Assembly: GCA_032622095.1 (NCBI GenBank)
Contig: CP136067.1
Coordinates: 118,905,281-118,969,280, forward strand
Length of the DNA: 64,000 nucleotides
From: Siphonodentalium dalli
Taxonomy: Eukaryota; Mollusca; Scaphopoda; Gadilida; Siphonodentaliidae
Reading direction: 5' to 3'
The notes beneath the pieces are model-generated. The model did not search any database. It was given only the letters and a program-made list of their open reading frames with translations, and was not told the DNA's origin. A program made the translations under genes and the position numbers. Shown one piece after another: positions 28,201-43,200 of the stretch; positions within the stretch are counted from its first letter, which is position 1, and each line of letters begins with the position of its first letter.

Positions 28201-31200
28201 AGTGCCAGGGGCCGATCTTATCGGTCCTAAACCTACAAAATAAGTCTGTTAAAGAATATAAGAATAAATTATTAAAATTGTAAAAAATTGTAAAAAAAAA
28301 CAAAACAAAAAAAACATAATTGTTAGGCCAATTAATGCATTCTCTTATATATGCAAGGCGACCTATGGTCGACTCACATATATAAGAGAATGCATTGGCA
28401 CCGGGTATATGGGTTGATACAAAAATCGGTCCTGGCACTCAAAGGGTTAAAACATTCTCTACCTAAAGACCCATAATCCGATCAAGCGCCCCCTCAATTA
28501 CTATTTATTTGAATTCAGGGTTAAAAAATATCTGATTTGAGTCGAGGAACCCACCTATCAAATGTCAGAGTTTATATTAGATATCGATTTTTGAAATCTA
28601 TTATTTTTCACCATTGAGAATTATTGGTGGCCCAGTAAACAATCAACAAGCCGACGGTCTCTGACCAAATTGTTGATGAAGATGGATAACTCTAAAATTA
28701 AGAGGCTTAATTTCTGTTGATAATAAAGCCAAATTTCGTCCGACAACATGTAGATAAATAACACGTTTCGGACAATTTTATACTACTAGAGTTGACAGTG
28801 GTTAGCATTATTTTTGGGCAATTAATCAATTCTGATAACTGAAGCGTTATTTTTTTAAATGTTGTTGGAATCTGATTATATGGTGACTATCAAATCGGAT
28901 TGAGTACCTTTAAGAACTTGAGGGTTTTCTTCTATTTTGTGATGAATATTTAATAGTGGCATTGTTATATTTCGGGGGAAATATCGGTGAGCTACATGTA
29001 ATGTGTAGCTAAGTCTGAGTTTAGTGTGTCTGTCATTTGCAGAATGAGGTCCACAGAGGGTGAATTTAGTGATGCTATCCCTCATAGCTGAGGTCCACCA
29101 GTTGAAGTGGGTGATGTTCACCCATTAGTCACCTCGATTATGCAATTTATCTTCTACAGATTAGGGCATATAGAAACTTTCCAGAAGGGAAAAAGTAACT
29201 AAAAACAATGTTAATTTGAGACTAGTGATATTTCCTATTAGATGAGGGCTAATCAGAATGAGGTCCCCGGAGTGTGAATTAGATGATGCTAACCTGCTGT
29301 GCGGGGTAGCATCACTAAATTCAGTTAAATCACCCTCTGGGGACCTCATTCTGCAAATGAGAGACGCACTAAACTCAGGCTGGTCCCTGATGATGCAATT
29401 CCCAGTTCAATCCTAACTTCTATGCACTCATTGATCAGTGATCTATACTAAATACTCATTAATGAGTACAGGCCTCTGAATAAGGTACCTGTCATTTGCA
29501 GGGTGGATTTTGTGAGGGATAGCATCACTAAATTTACCCTCATTCTGCTTAGGCCTCATCTTCTCTGGAAAGTTTCTTTATTATCAAATTTCTATAGAAA
29601 CTTCATCATATAGATTCTTTTTTAGTTTAGTTTCTCTATATATCCCCACATTGGCAGATGAAACATTGCATAATAGAGGTTCCCAATGGGTGTACATCAC
29701 AATATTCACCATTTTGGAACTTCAATTTCAATTTGAGTATGTCTCCCATAGCAGATGAGGCCATGCAGAATGAGGTCCAAAGAGGGTTAATTTCTGATGC
29801 AAGCCCACTATGTGCGATAGCATCACTAAATTCACCCTCTGGGGACCTCATTCTGCAAATGACAGGCACATTATTCTCAGGGCTGGATGAGTAGTTCCCT
29901 TAAGAAATGTTCAGATAATACTAGGAAGTTCAACAAACGACCCACGTTTATGACCATGTTTGTTGAACTTACAGTAATGCCCTAAATAATCGACTCCTTA
30001 ACCCTTTGAGTGCCAGGGGCCGATCTCATCGGCCCTAAACCTACACAATAAGTCTGTTAAAGAATATAATAAAATATATTAAAATTGTAAAAAACTGTAA
30101 AAAAAAAAAAATGTTAAGCCAATGCATTCCCTTATATATGCGAGGCGACATATGGTCGACTCGCATATATAAGAGAATGCATTGGCACAGGGTATATGGG
30201 TTGATACAAAAATCGGACCTGGCACTCAAAGGGTTAACTCACTGAGAAGATACAGGGAGAGGGCAACTTTTTTTAAAACTTGAAGTAAAGTTACCCTCTC
30301 CCTGTATCTTCTCACTGAGAGCTTTCCGATGAATGGCAACAAGCCATATTTCCGACTAAATCCTGAAAAATTACCCATAATTCTGCTGTGGTTAAGGAGT
30401 TGATTATTTAGGGCATTACTGTACAGTGTAAATATCAGGGGGAAATTACTTATTTTGAGGTGTATTGCGAACCATGTAACATGTACATGTATATATGTAT
30501 CTTGCCATGGTACAAACAGTATCTCCAATCTCTACAACCCTGGGACATGCTCCCTTGCTGCGAAACAAACCGTAGTTCCCGTCCCTTCAACCCTGGGCTA
30601 TGCTCCCTTGTAACCGGTGGCAGCTTAGTCTGAACCGCGTGATAAACCAATTCATTTTGTTCTGATCCGAAGGGTATATAACAATGTCTCGCTTGCGTCA
30701 TCGTCTATCAAACTCTCTGAGATTATTGATTTCTGGGGGGGTTCGTGAGGCTGTCTGCTCATAGCATTAACAATAATTCATACAAGTCTGTCTGCCGTAC
30801 AGATGACACCATCAAGCCTTGAAATAGTGTGTCTGTCATTTGCAGAATGAGGTCCCCAGAGGGTGAATTTAGTGAAGCTAGCCCGCATAGCAGGCTAGCA
30901 TCACCAAATTCACCCTCTGGGGACCTCATTCTGCTTACACCTCAGCAGAATGAGGTTCCCAGAGGGTGAATTTGGTGATGCTAGCCCGCTATGCGGGGTA
31001 GCATCACTAAATTCACCTTCTGGGGACCTCATTCTGCAAATGACAGATGCACTATTTCAAGGCTTGGACACCATGATTTTTTTCTCTCCTTGGTTTTGGA
31101 TCAGGGAGATAGGCCCCGGCAGATGAAATCAAGAAAACCGGAATGAAATGTCACGCAACTCTACAGTGCATTAAACCATTAATCACGCCAGGGCCATTTC

Positions 31201-34200
31201 TAATAGTTTATGTCTTCATATTAAACATATATTCAGGTCAATGTCACGGTTACAGTCCTGGTTTTGGCCCTTTCTATACTAAATGGATTCTCCCACTCAG
31301 TCATAAAAGTATACATTGGAAGGGTCTATTATTCATTTGGAGGTGTGTCCAGTAAAACTGACCAGACGACAGACATACAAAAAAAATAATACAAGTGCAG
31401 AAGGATTCATATTCATATTCATTGGTGGGAAATTTTCAGATAATACAGTAATGCCCTAAATAATCGACTCCTTAACCACAGCAGAATTATGGGTAACTTT
31501 TCAGGATTTAGTCGGAAATATGGCTTGTTGCCATTCATCGGAAAGCTCTCACTTTCTCAGTGAGAGCTTTCCGATGAATGGCAACAAGCCATATTTCCGA
31601 CTAAATCCTGAAAAAGTTAACCATAATTCTGCTGTGGTTAAGTGGTTGATTACTTTGGGCATTACTGTACATGTAATTCAAAAGTCACAAAACTGTTGTG
31701 AGGATATAAAGAATCATGTGAAGACAGCTTAGCACGTACATGTAACCTCATATCACGACAAGACTTGGAGGCACCGTTCCTTCATTGTAATGAGTAGACA
31801 CTGTATTCAGACTGCCAATTCCTTTTGCATTAGCTGAGGAACGTCATATCCAGGGTTCATGCTGCCATAGACCAAATTGGCCAATGGCCAATTTTTTACG
31901 AAAATGCCAAAAGAAATTTCATTTGGCCAAATTTTTTTTTACCCCAATATCTGAAATCTAATTCAATAACCCAAATTGATTTTTTGGAGCGATATGAGAA
32001 TAAAATTTATATTATCATCATCTGCTAATTGATTAGGTGATACAGCTTAATGGATAACAAAAGGCACTCCTAGCAATGTAATTAAACAGTAATAAGTATT
32101 GACAGTTTTATTCCTTTGTCTGTCATAAGGCTGAATGGTAAATGGTAGGTATACAGTGGTATATTGTCAAGTAACAATGGTGGGATTAAAGAAATCTAGA
32201 CACGGTATTTGAAGGTACGGACATAATTATATAGAATGTTAGATGTTAAATAAAACAAAAATATTCATTAATTGTGAGACCAGAAAATGAGGATTTATTT
32301 GGCCAAAGTTTTTTTAATTTGGGCCAAAACAAATCAGAATTGCATGGTCAAAAGAATTTTTGGCCCAGCGTTAACATTGGTCATATGATATCGTTCGGTG
32401 TCATTGTCCACTCTGTTGTAGACTTCTCGCTCCCTTTGTTGCCAAAGTTGCCAAGTAACCATGGAAAGGTTTACCTGTCGTTAGCCGAGAATTCTGATAT
32501 TTTAACATGAGCGTGGCCCAGGGTTGTAGAGATGGGAGGTACGTTTTTTTTGCGACAAAGATACATTTGTTCATATACATCAGGGTTCATATGCTAGTCT
32601 GGAATCCTGGAAAGGTTTGGAAATTTAGAAAACATCTCAGGACTGGCTAAATTATAGAAAAAGGCACGTTTTTTTAACCTCACTATATATGGAAAAGTTC
32701 TGAAAAATACAGTAATGCCCTAAATAATCGACTCCTTAACCACAGCAGAATTATGGGTAATTTTTCAGTGACAAAAGCTTTCCGATGAACGGCAACAAGC
32801 CATATTTCCGACTAAATCCTGAAAAATTACCCATAATTCTGCTGTGGTTAAGGAGTCATTTATTTAGGGAATTACACCCCTCTCAGCTGCCTGTCTGGAA
32901 ATATCATGAAGTTGAAGCATTTGGGTAAAATGTAAAATTCACATGACGCTTTTAGAAGATAATACTAGTTTAAGTGATACTGAAACCTAGTTGTGAAAAG
33001 TTATTAACTTTGTTCTATATCCTACATTTAACTGATATCCTGCCTACAGCTGTAGGAAAATCCTGTCTGGAAATGCTTCTGACAATCCTGGAAAAATTCC
33101 TAGAATTTCATCCTTGGATAGGTGCATGAGGCCTATACATGATTCGCAATACAAATATATATATTTAGGTATATCATCAATGGGCTTCTAAAAGGGCATA
33201 CCTGCCATTTTGGCATGAAAGTTGTTATTGCATTTTCAGAATCTACAGGTTCAGTTACATGTAAGTACATAGGTCGATCAGATAGCTGTCAATATTTCAA
33301 GTATTAATACCTTTTTTGGTGTTTTTCAGGGAAACTTGTCTAAAATGTTGTATATGGGTTCCCCGTGAAAATTTTCATTAATTCTAAAATGTCATATAAT
33401 TTATTCTCGATGCATTCCTGGTAGGATCATTCTGATTGGACTGTTTTGAAGAAGAATGGCTGGAAGGCATATCCTCCTTATCCCGAGTGACACAGACTAA
33501 CGAAACCGCCGGAATCATCAAAACAAACTGTTACAAATATTTCTAGTAATTTTCTACTTTATACTTCTAAAATGTCGTATAACCAAGCCTTGAAATAGGG
33601 TGTCTGTCATTTGCAGAATGAGGTCTCCAGAGGGTGAATTTAGTGATGCTACCACGCATAGCGGGCTAGCATCACCAAATTCACCCTCTGGGGACCTCAT
33701 TCTGCTTACACCTCAGCAGAATGAGGTTCCCAGAGGGTGAATTTGGTGATGCTAGCCCGCTATGCGGGGTAGCATAACATAATTCACCCTCTGGGGACCT
33801 CATTCTGCAAATGACAGACACACTATTTCAAGGCTTGCGTATAACACCATAAAAGCACTTTTTCTCATCAACTAGAATATAATTGAATATGAAAATGAAA
33901 ATATTATAGCAACTGTGATATGAGGTGTTATTGTGCAAAGATATTTGTAGATACCAATTATAGTTCTCTAAATAAATATTTTTTTGTGCCTCCTGAACAA
34001 TTTGATTTTCTGGAGGTACGACCTTTTAGAAGCTCACTGACGATATGGTCAGTGTTCCATATCTGTTGCTAGGTCTCCCGTAGCAGATGAGGCCATGCAA
34101 AATCAGGTCCCCAGATGATGAATTTGGAGATATTACAGTAATGCCCTAAATAATCGACTCCTTAACCACATCAGAATTATGGGTAATTTTTCAGGATTTA

Positions 34201-37200
34201 GTCGGAAATATGGCTTGTTGCCATTCATCGGAAAGCTCTCACTGAGAGCTTTCCGATGAATGGCAACAAGCCATATTTCTGACTAAATACTGAAAAATTA
34301 CCCATAATTCTGCTGTGGTTGAGCAGTCGATTATTTAGGGCATTACTGTAGCTCACTATGGGACCTCATTATGCAAATGTCCGGCACCATATTTTGAGGT
34401 CTGGGTAATACATATGGAACAGATACTGTAATAGACTGGGATCTGTCTGGATTAATCTTGTAATTGAAGTGGAGGAATGCCGATTCAAATTTCATGGATG
34501 TCTGCTGCGTGGAATAAAATAATCCGGATGACTGTATGGAATTCCAGAATAAAATGTCAGGAGAATCTGCTGTACATTAGTATATTGACGGAAGCCAGAC
34601 AGTTTCGCGATATTCATGCAAATGGCTTGACACAAATTTTGTACTCTCAGATTATTTTTGTCGAAGTAATCATGGCCATTTATTAATTTCAGGAAGTCAC
34701 ACATTTAACACAGTTGTTTTAAGATTACCGTCTTCTGTGTAAACTTGTGAACTCCAATGATATGTTAACTTCTTACAGTGCAACGAAGTTGGACAAGAAT
34801 TTAACTTTAATGAAAAAATAAATCATTTTGCATTGTCTGGTTTTGGTGCCAACCAGGCTTTTCAAAATAGTATTAATCTGCCTAATCAATGTAAAGTAAT
34901 TTTGTTGGCTGGCTGCCAAGTTGATGGGAGGCATGCGCTAATTCGTCACTAGTGACATATACACTATGTGATATAAGGAAATTAGTAAAGGCTAAATTAT
35001 GGCTTTTTCATGTGATATATAAATATTTCATATATTTATCAATCTATTTTTATCTTTGACACTTTGTAAAAGTGAGAATTACAAAAAAATATCAATTTGA
35101 TGCTGAAACCTCAATGGAGCTTTAAAAAAAAGAAATTAACATCACTTGTTTATTTGGAGTGCTATGGAATAATGGCATTGTAAGATAATAGATATGGAAT
35201 TTATACTGTTATAGAGTGGGATCTGTCTGGACTAATTCCGTTAATTGGAAGTGGAGGAACGCCAAATCAAATTTCACGGATGTCTGCTGCGTGGAATAAA
35301 ATGATCCGGATGTCTGTACGGAATTCCGGAATAAAAAGTAGAGGGAATCTGCTGTGCACTCTACTACCGGTTTATTGACAAGGATCAGACAGACAGAATT
35401 CATATAAGAACACCTGATGTCAGATGCAATCAATAATGTCTATATATAGGGTACGATCCCACTAGTGAACTGCAGGGCCAAGACACTCAGTATTCTCATT
35501 AAAGTACATGTACCAGCAGCCCCCTCGAAAGTTTCATGATTTTTATATGCAAGTTTTTATGTGTACCCATACCATAGTGTGGTACGCAAAGTGTTGATGC
35601 CCTGATTGACCACTCGTCGTTCGTCTATCCGTCTGTCACTCCATCCGTAGACACTTTACGCATGGTGCGATAACTCAAACATTTTCTATCCGATCGGAAC
35701 CAAATTTTGTATACGAGTTTCTCAGCCCAAAATATAGATCGAATATGGGTTTGATCCGTGTTTTTTTTAATTCGACTTAGAATTCAAGCATGCTGCGATA
35801 ACTGAAACATTTTTATCTGATCAGAACCAAATTGGTATGTGAGCTGATGACCTTTTGTAGAGTTTCATTTCCCAACCCTGGGATTCCACATCAGTAGCCA
35901 ATCAGAACTCACTATTAGTATAGCAACAAGATAAAGGAGTCCAATCGAAATGACCAATTTAGCGCGTAATTGTGACGTAATTCGGGGGAATATCGCAAAC
36001 CTTCTGAGAAATGAAAAGTTGGTGGGAATACGATAGACTCGGTATCCGTATGAATATGAGTGTATATTTACAAAGACTGAGACAAATACATATAATCATG
36101 AAGCATGTTATAATGCCATTTATGATGATTCGATCTGATTACATGTCCCTGGATTTGACCTTATTACATGTCCCTGGATTCGACCTGATGACATGTCCCT
36201 GGATTCGACCTGATGACATGTCCCTGGATTCGACCTGATTACATGTTCCTGGATTCAACCTGATAACATGCCCCTGGATTCGACCTAATAACATGTCCCT
36301 GGATTCAACCTGATTACATGTCCCTGGATTCGACCTGATTACATGTCCCTGGATTCGACCTGATTACATGTCCCTGGATTCGACCTGATAACATGTACCT
36401 GGATTCGACCTGATTACATGTCCCTGGATTTGAACTCATCTCTCTCTCATTTGTTTCAGGATGCTTTCGTCTGTCAACGGTGGAAAAAGACCACAGTCAG
36501 TGCAACAACACTCTCTGTCAGTCGACTCGACCTCCCGCATCCAGTCCCGACAAGAGCTACAAATTCTGCTGCTGTCGAGGTGACATGTGCAATCGTAACT
36601 TCACAGATATATATGACTCGTCAATCGCAACGCAAATCACTACACTGCCGCCTATAAGTGAAGGTTTGTAATATATCATCATGATCAAGCTATGAATCTC
36701 TACTCTAGCCACAGGCCTGCAAATTTGAGGCGACGACCATTCAGTTATCGGTTATCTAAAATGAAAATTCCGTGAACAAAAAACAGGTTTTATAAATGCC
36801 TGTCTCGCGATGACTAATTGTCCGCCGACCCAACGGGTTCGGAGGACTATTATAATCAGCCAGTCCGTGCGTGCCTCCGTGCGTGCGTCCGAGGTTTCCG
36901 GATGATAACTTTAGTTAGAGTGAAACAAATTAAATTAAATTTGGTATGTGGGTTTACTAGCAGAATAGACAGGTAAAGTTCGAATTCTGGTTCCGTCCGC
37001 CAATTTTCACCAGAGTTATGCCCCCTTTTCGACTTAGAATTTGACCGTCGGTAACATTTTTGGTTTCCGAGCGATAACTCCAGTTTGGATTATTTGATCT
37101 GAACCAAAGTTGGTATGTGTATTTCCCAGCTAAAGATACAGGCCAAGTTCGAATATGGGTTCCGTCCAATTATTTTTACATGAGTTACGGCCCTTTTTGT

Positions 37201-40200
37201 CTGCCGACCCAACGGGTTCGGAGGACTATTATAATCCGCCTGTGCGTGCGTGTGTGCGTCCGAGGTTTTCCGGATGATAACTTTAGTTAGAGCGAACCAA
37301 ATTAAATTAAATTTGGTATGTGGGTTTACTAGCAGAAAAGACAGGTCAAGTTCGAATTCTGGTTCCGTCCGCCAATTTTCACCAGAGTTATGCCCCCTTT
37401 TCGACTTAGAATTTGACCGTCTGTTAACATTTTTGGTTTCCGACTGATAACTCCAGTTTGGATTATTTGATCTGAACCAAAGTTGGTATGTGTATTTCCC
37501 AGCTAAAGATACAGGCCAAGTTTGAATATGGGTTCCGTCCAATTATTTTTACATGTGTTACGGCCCTTTTTGTCCGCCGACCCAACGGGTTCGGAGGACT
37601 ATTATAATCAGCCTGTGCGTGCGTGTGTGCGTGTGTGCGTCCGAGGTTTCCGGATGATAACTTTAGTTAGAGTGAACCAAATTAAATTAAATTTGGTATG
37701 TGGGTTTACTAGCAGAAAAGACAGGTCAAGTTCTCACTATAATTGCATCAAGCTGACTTATAGGAAAATGGCAGCCATCTTGGACGCCATCTTAAATTAC
37801 AAAAAATGCTCAAAGCGGATTTTAGCGGATTTTGGATATGTTATAGAGGATATATTCCTCTTCAAAATGTTATACAAACCAACTTAGTCCAAATTTTGTC
37901 TAGGTCAAACCTTTTGTCGACCAGACTATATCACAACATCAAAATAGTTCCCAGGTCATGTACATGTACTGGTTGAATATGATCTCTACAGGTGTAGCTA
38001 AAGTAACAACCCATGGCATGATCAAATACATGTGATAGATAGATAGATAGATAGATGTTTATTATCGCATATACAGTAATGCCCTAAGTAATCGACTGTT
38101 TAACTACAGCAGATTTATGGGTAACTTTTCAGGATTACCTGAGAGCTTTCTGATGAATGGCAACAAGCCATATTTCCGACTCGAGAGCTTTCCGATGATT
38201 TATTATGGCAACAAGCCATATTTCCGACTAAATCCTGAAAAGTTACCCATAATTCTGCTGTGGTTAAGAAGTCGATTACTTAGAGCATTACTGTATGTAA
38301 ACAGGTAGTTAAAATCTAACAATATTTAGAACTTGCCTTCAATAGATGAAGTTCATAGAATTTGCTTATGGACCCATCAAGGCACCTCACTACATGGCCT
38401 CCTAGAACTGAAAGTTTGTCCTAGACAATTTGACCAAGTTATAGAAATGTTTGATTGTAACTTAAAGCCACATGGCGATTTGCTCTCCCAAATAGACAGA
38501 ATAATATTCGCAATTTGAATTTTTCCAAGCTTTGAAATATGTTGATAAATATCTGAAATACCATTCTACAAGCAATAGAAAGATGCAATGAAATCATAAA
38601 AAATACAACTTCAAGCACGATATTCAGTTCAGAGCAATTGCTGCTCATTTTGTATTCATTGAAATTCCGGAATTGGAAATGGAATAATTCGCAACTATCC
38701 TGAAAACATATACATGTATTGCGTTATCTTAACTTGTGATTATTTTAACTTCATGCATTGCTTCCTTTTCATTTTAATCATAAAAATTATGTACCGCAGT
38801 ATTACTGGTAGTACAGTAATGCCCTAAATAATCGACTCCTTAACCACAGCAGAATTATGGGTAACTTTTCAGGATTTAGTCGGAAATATGGCTTGTTGCC
38901 ATTCATTGGAAAGCTCTCACTAAATCCTGAAAAGTTACCCATAATTCTGCTGTGGTTAAGGGGTCGATTATTTAGGGCATTACTGGTATATGGTATCCAC
39001 AGTGGTAGAGCTACGGTATCATGCAGTTATGATACCATGGTCTATTAGCGGTCATCACACCGAAAGTTGAAAAAAAAATAATGCGGCCTGACACCAGGTC
39101 ATGGATGGAGTATATAAATTGACAGCCGAAACATTATGTCGGCAACTTCAAAGTTGCATAAAGACTTAAAGTTGATGGCGTGCTACATTCAATATCCAGC
39201 TATACAAATTTTCTATCGAGTGTTCTCATGTCCTATACTTGGAATATTATGAACCGATCGATGCATTATCTACCTCACACATTGAACAGGGCTTGACTTA
39301 GTCTTAGAAATGTGGAAAAATGAGTACTCAGAGCGATATACATGTACATGTATAACCCCACGCCTGCTTAATTGTATATTTTCATTAAAAAGCAACCCAG
39401 TATAGTGAACCGTGACCGCATGCATCGTGGTGTAACTGGGCTACGCGTGGTGTTGAAGCAGTAACCATACCGTGGTGTTGGATTTACCGCGGTATAATAC
39501 CACAGTATTACCGGCATGACACCACGTTAGAGGTGGTCAAGTACAGTATAACTCTGGTACCATAAATATTTCAGAGCGACAACAGCCAAGCCTTGAAATA
39601 GGGTGTCTGTCATTTGCAGAATGAGGTTCCCAGAGGGTGAATTTGGTGATGCTAGCCCGATATGCGGGCTAGCTTCACCAAATTCACCCTCTGGGAACCT
39701 CATTCTGCTGAGGTGTAAGCAGAATTAGGTCCCCAGAGGGTGAATTTGGTGATTCTAGCCCGCTATGTGGGGTAGCATCATTAAATTCACCCTCTGGGGA
39801 CCTCATTCTGCAAATGACAGACACCCTATTTCAAGGCTTGACAACAGCTCTAGATTCTCCTCCCATGGTCTACAGGTGCAAGTTTTTTTCAACCGCTGAT
39901 TAAAAAAATTATAAACCGGCACAAACAAAACAATATAAAACACGTTTTTTTTCAGTTCTAAACCGTTGAGTTTGTTTATAAATGTTTTGTGTAGGTATGT
40001 TTTGAGACACCTCTTACCAAACGATTTATACATAATTTTAGCAAGCCTGCAAATAGTGTGTCTTGTCATTTGCAGAATGAGGTCCCCAGAGGATGAATTT
40101 AATGACTATCCTGCATGATGGTCTAATGTCACCAAATTCACCGTCTGGGAACTTCATTCTACTTAGGCCTCAACTGCTATGGGAGACCTAGGATCAGATT

Positions 40201-43200
40201 GAATTTGCTTATGTTCACCAATTAGTCACCTCGATTATGAATTTTATCTTCTGCAAATTGGGGGGTATAGAAACTTCCCAGAAGGGAAAAAGTAACTAAA
40301 AACAATGTTAATTTGAGACTATAGATACTTCTCAGAAGATGATGCCTATGCAGAATGAGGTCCCAGATGGTGAATTTGGTGATGCTATCCCGCTGTGTGG
40401 GATAGCATCACTAAACTCACCATCTGGGACCTCATTCTGCAAATTACAGACAGACTATTGCAGACTTGAATAATATGGTTCGAACGAGCCATGTTTGAAA
40501 CATACGTCATACTGTACATATATCTGTACAGCTGGCGCATAAAGGTTCAATTAAAAAGATCTACAACATTCTGGAATAGTCGTCCAGAGCCACATAAATG
40601 TTCAATATAAAAGGTTACTCATACGGAAATCAAAATTCTAAACGGCACAGTGTACCTCTAGCATACATGTATGTTCTTGTGGAATGCCGGCTGATACGGA
40701 CCCTGGCTCTTACGGACCCTGGCTCATACGGACCCTGGCTCATACGGACCTCTGGCTGATACGGACCCTGGCTTATACGGACCTCCGGCTTATACGGACC
40801 CTGGCTCATACGGACCTCAATTAAAATATATGTTTTTTTATGTTTATTTAAATAAATTTAAATTATGACAACATACATACAGAGATAACAAAAATATGAT
40901 GATAACAAAAATGGAACAAAGTTACATCAGACGAACATTATTTAAACTGGGGTGTACAGCTTGGCGGCTTCTTTTAGTAGTTTGCTGGCAATTATCCTCA
41001 TCGACGAGTAGTCTCTCCACAATGTCATTAACTTTCCGGTCGTCTCCCTCGTTTTCCTCTCCTGTCGTCTACGCATCTTCCCTTCGGAAACCATCCTGAC
41101 GTTGGTTGGTGTATCAGCTGCCTCTTCGTTGAGTAGGGTGACTAGTACGTAGAATGGTAGATTTCCCTTTTTCGCCGCATGGTTGAGTCGATTGTGCCAG
41201 CCTTCGGAGACATTGTTGGTGCGGATACTTCTGCCGAAAACTGTCCACGTATCAACAGGCCAGACGGTCAAATGCATCCACGTCGATTTTACATAGTCAA
41301 TGAATGCTGTTAGGTCCTGTGCAACCTTGGTGCTGGTCGCCAATGTCAATTTATAATCACATAGAAATGAACGAGTACGACTAATGAACTGTAGTGAACG
41401 AGAATTAACGATAATTGTTTTATAACTCACCTGTGTCACAAACCCGATGCGTCAAACGGGAACATTCAGGTTGTGTTTTTACTAACATATTTTCATAACA
41501 AATCAAACTCAGTGGATTCATCCTGATCACCAATCACTGACCATTCATCATCGCATGTCTGTTTATAAAACAATAGAAAGGGATCACACACGAGTGTTTA
41601 TACAACGGACAATGAATTAGTTGAAGCAAGTTGTGTTTTTACTAACATGTTTTTGTAACAAATCAAACTCAGTGGATTCATCCTGTCACCATTCACTGAC
41701 CTTTTATCACCGCGTGTCTGTTTATACAACGACATAAAGGGATCACACATGCGTGTTTATTCAACGGCGAAGAGATTAATCAGCGATGTATGTATATCAT
41801 TTACGTCCATGGATTAATTAACACGATTCAATAAATGCTTTTTCAAGTCAGAACATCACCGAAATTCTCAATTAATACAGATATATGTGTGAAAAGACAA
41901 TCATAATTATATATTAAATTCATAAATATACGAAAAAATTGGTAAAATTCATAAAGTTTGAAAATCACCAAAAAAATAACCGAAATTCTCAATTAATACA
42001 GATATATGCGTGAAAAGACAATCATAATTTAAATTTATTTAAATAAACATGAAAAATCAAATTGAGGTTCGTATGAGCCAGGGTCCGTATAAGCCGGGGT
42101 CCGTATAAGCCAGGGTCCGTATCAGCCGGTGGTCCGTAAAAGCCAGGGTCCGTAAGAGCCAGGGTCCGTAAGAGCCAGGGTCCGTATAAGCCGCATACTG
42201 TTCTTGTGCATCTCTGTCAATTTGTGCATACCTTCTTATTTCAAGTTTCTTTGTTTAAGTGAATGAAACACTCGCTGTCACAAATCTGCTGACGTGATAG
42301 TATATGTTATGATGCTGTCACATCGTAAATTTGACATCAGTTGCTATGCATATATCTGTGAAAACCCTGTGCAAATGCATTCTGTTATAGGTCGTCTCGC
42401 ATATGCATGTATAAGAGGATGCATTGGCCTAACAAATTTTATGTTATTTTTTATAATTGTTAGAAAATGTAAGAAAAATGAAACCAAAATGATAAAATGT
42501 TGTTATAGAATGTAAGAAATAATGATAAAAAATGATGAAAATTGTCAAAGAATGTAAGAAAAAATTATAAAAATTGTTAAAGAATGTAATAAAAAATGAT
42601 AAAAAATTGTTAGACCAATGCTTTCTCTTATATATATGAGGCGACCTATGGTCGACTCGCATATATAAGAGAATGCATTGGCACAGGATCTTTAATGCTG
42701 CACCAGCTCCCGTCAAGTGTTCAATAAAATGTTTATTTTTCCTCCACAGAAATACACTACAACGCCGACCCGAACTACAAGCAAAGAACCGTGATCCTAG
42801 CTCTCGTGCCAGTCGTGGCCTTGACTTTTCTGACAATCATCATATTCTGCACGTACCGCAAATGTTTTGCATCCAAGCCCCGATATCTGGAACCGCTAGC
42901 TTCAATGGAATCCGCCGCAGAACCACCCAACTACGATATAGATGACCTTCAGTTTGACAACTTAATACATAAAGGTGTCTATAGCGAAGTATGGAAAGGG
43001 ACGCTACGAGAAAAAGCTGTTGCTGTGAAATTCTACCATTACCAGCATCGGAATATTTATATCAATGAGCGCTACATATATAACCTGCCCTTCTTGGAGC
43101 ACGATAACCTACTGAAATATTATGGTTCCGACGAACGAATTCAGCCCGAGGGTACTAAATATCTGTTGGTGTTTAACTATTTGGAGAATGGGACGCTGAC

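Noticed and set aside
42294-42520. Extra coding exon upstream of the transmembrane exon
   Set aside because: The frame lies in family B-like palindromic repeat, and exon phases already join without it.
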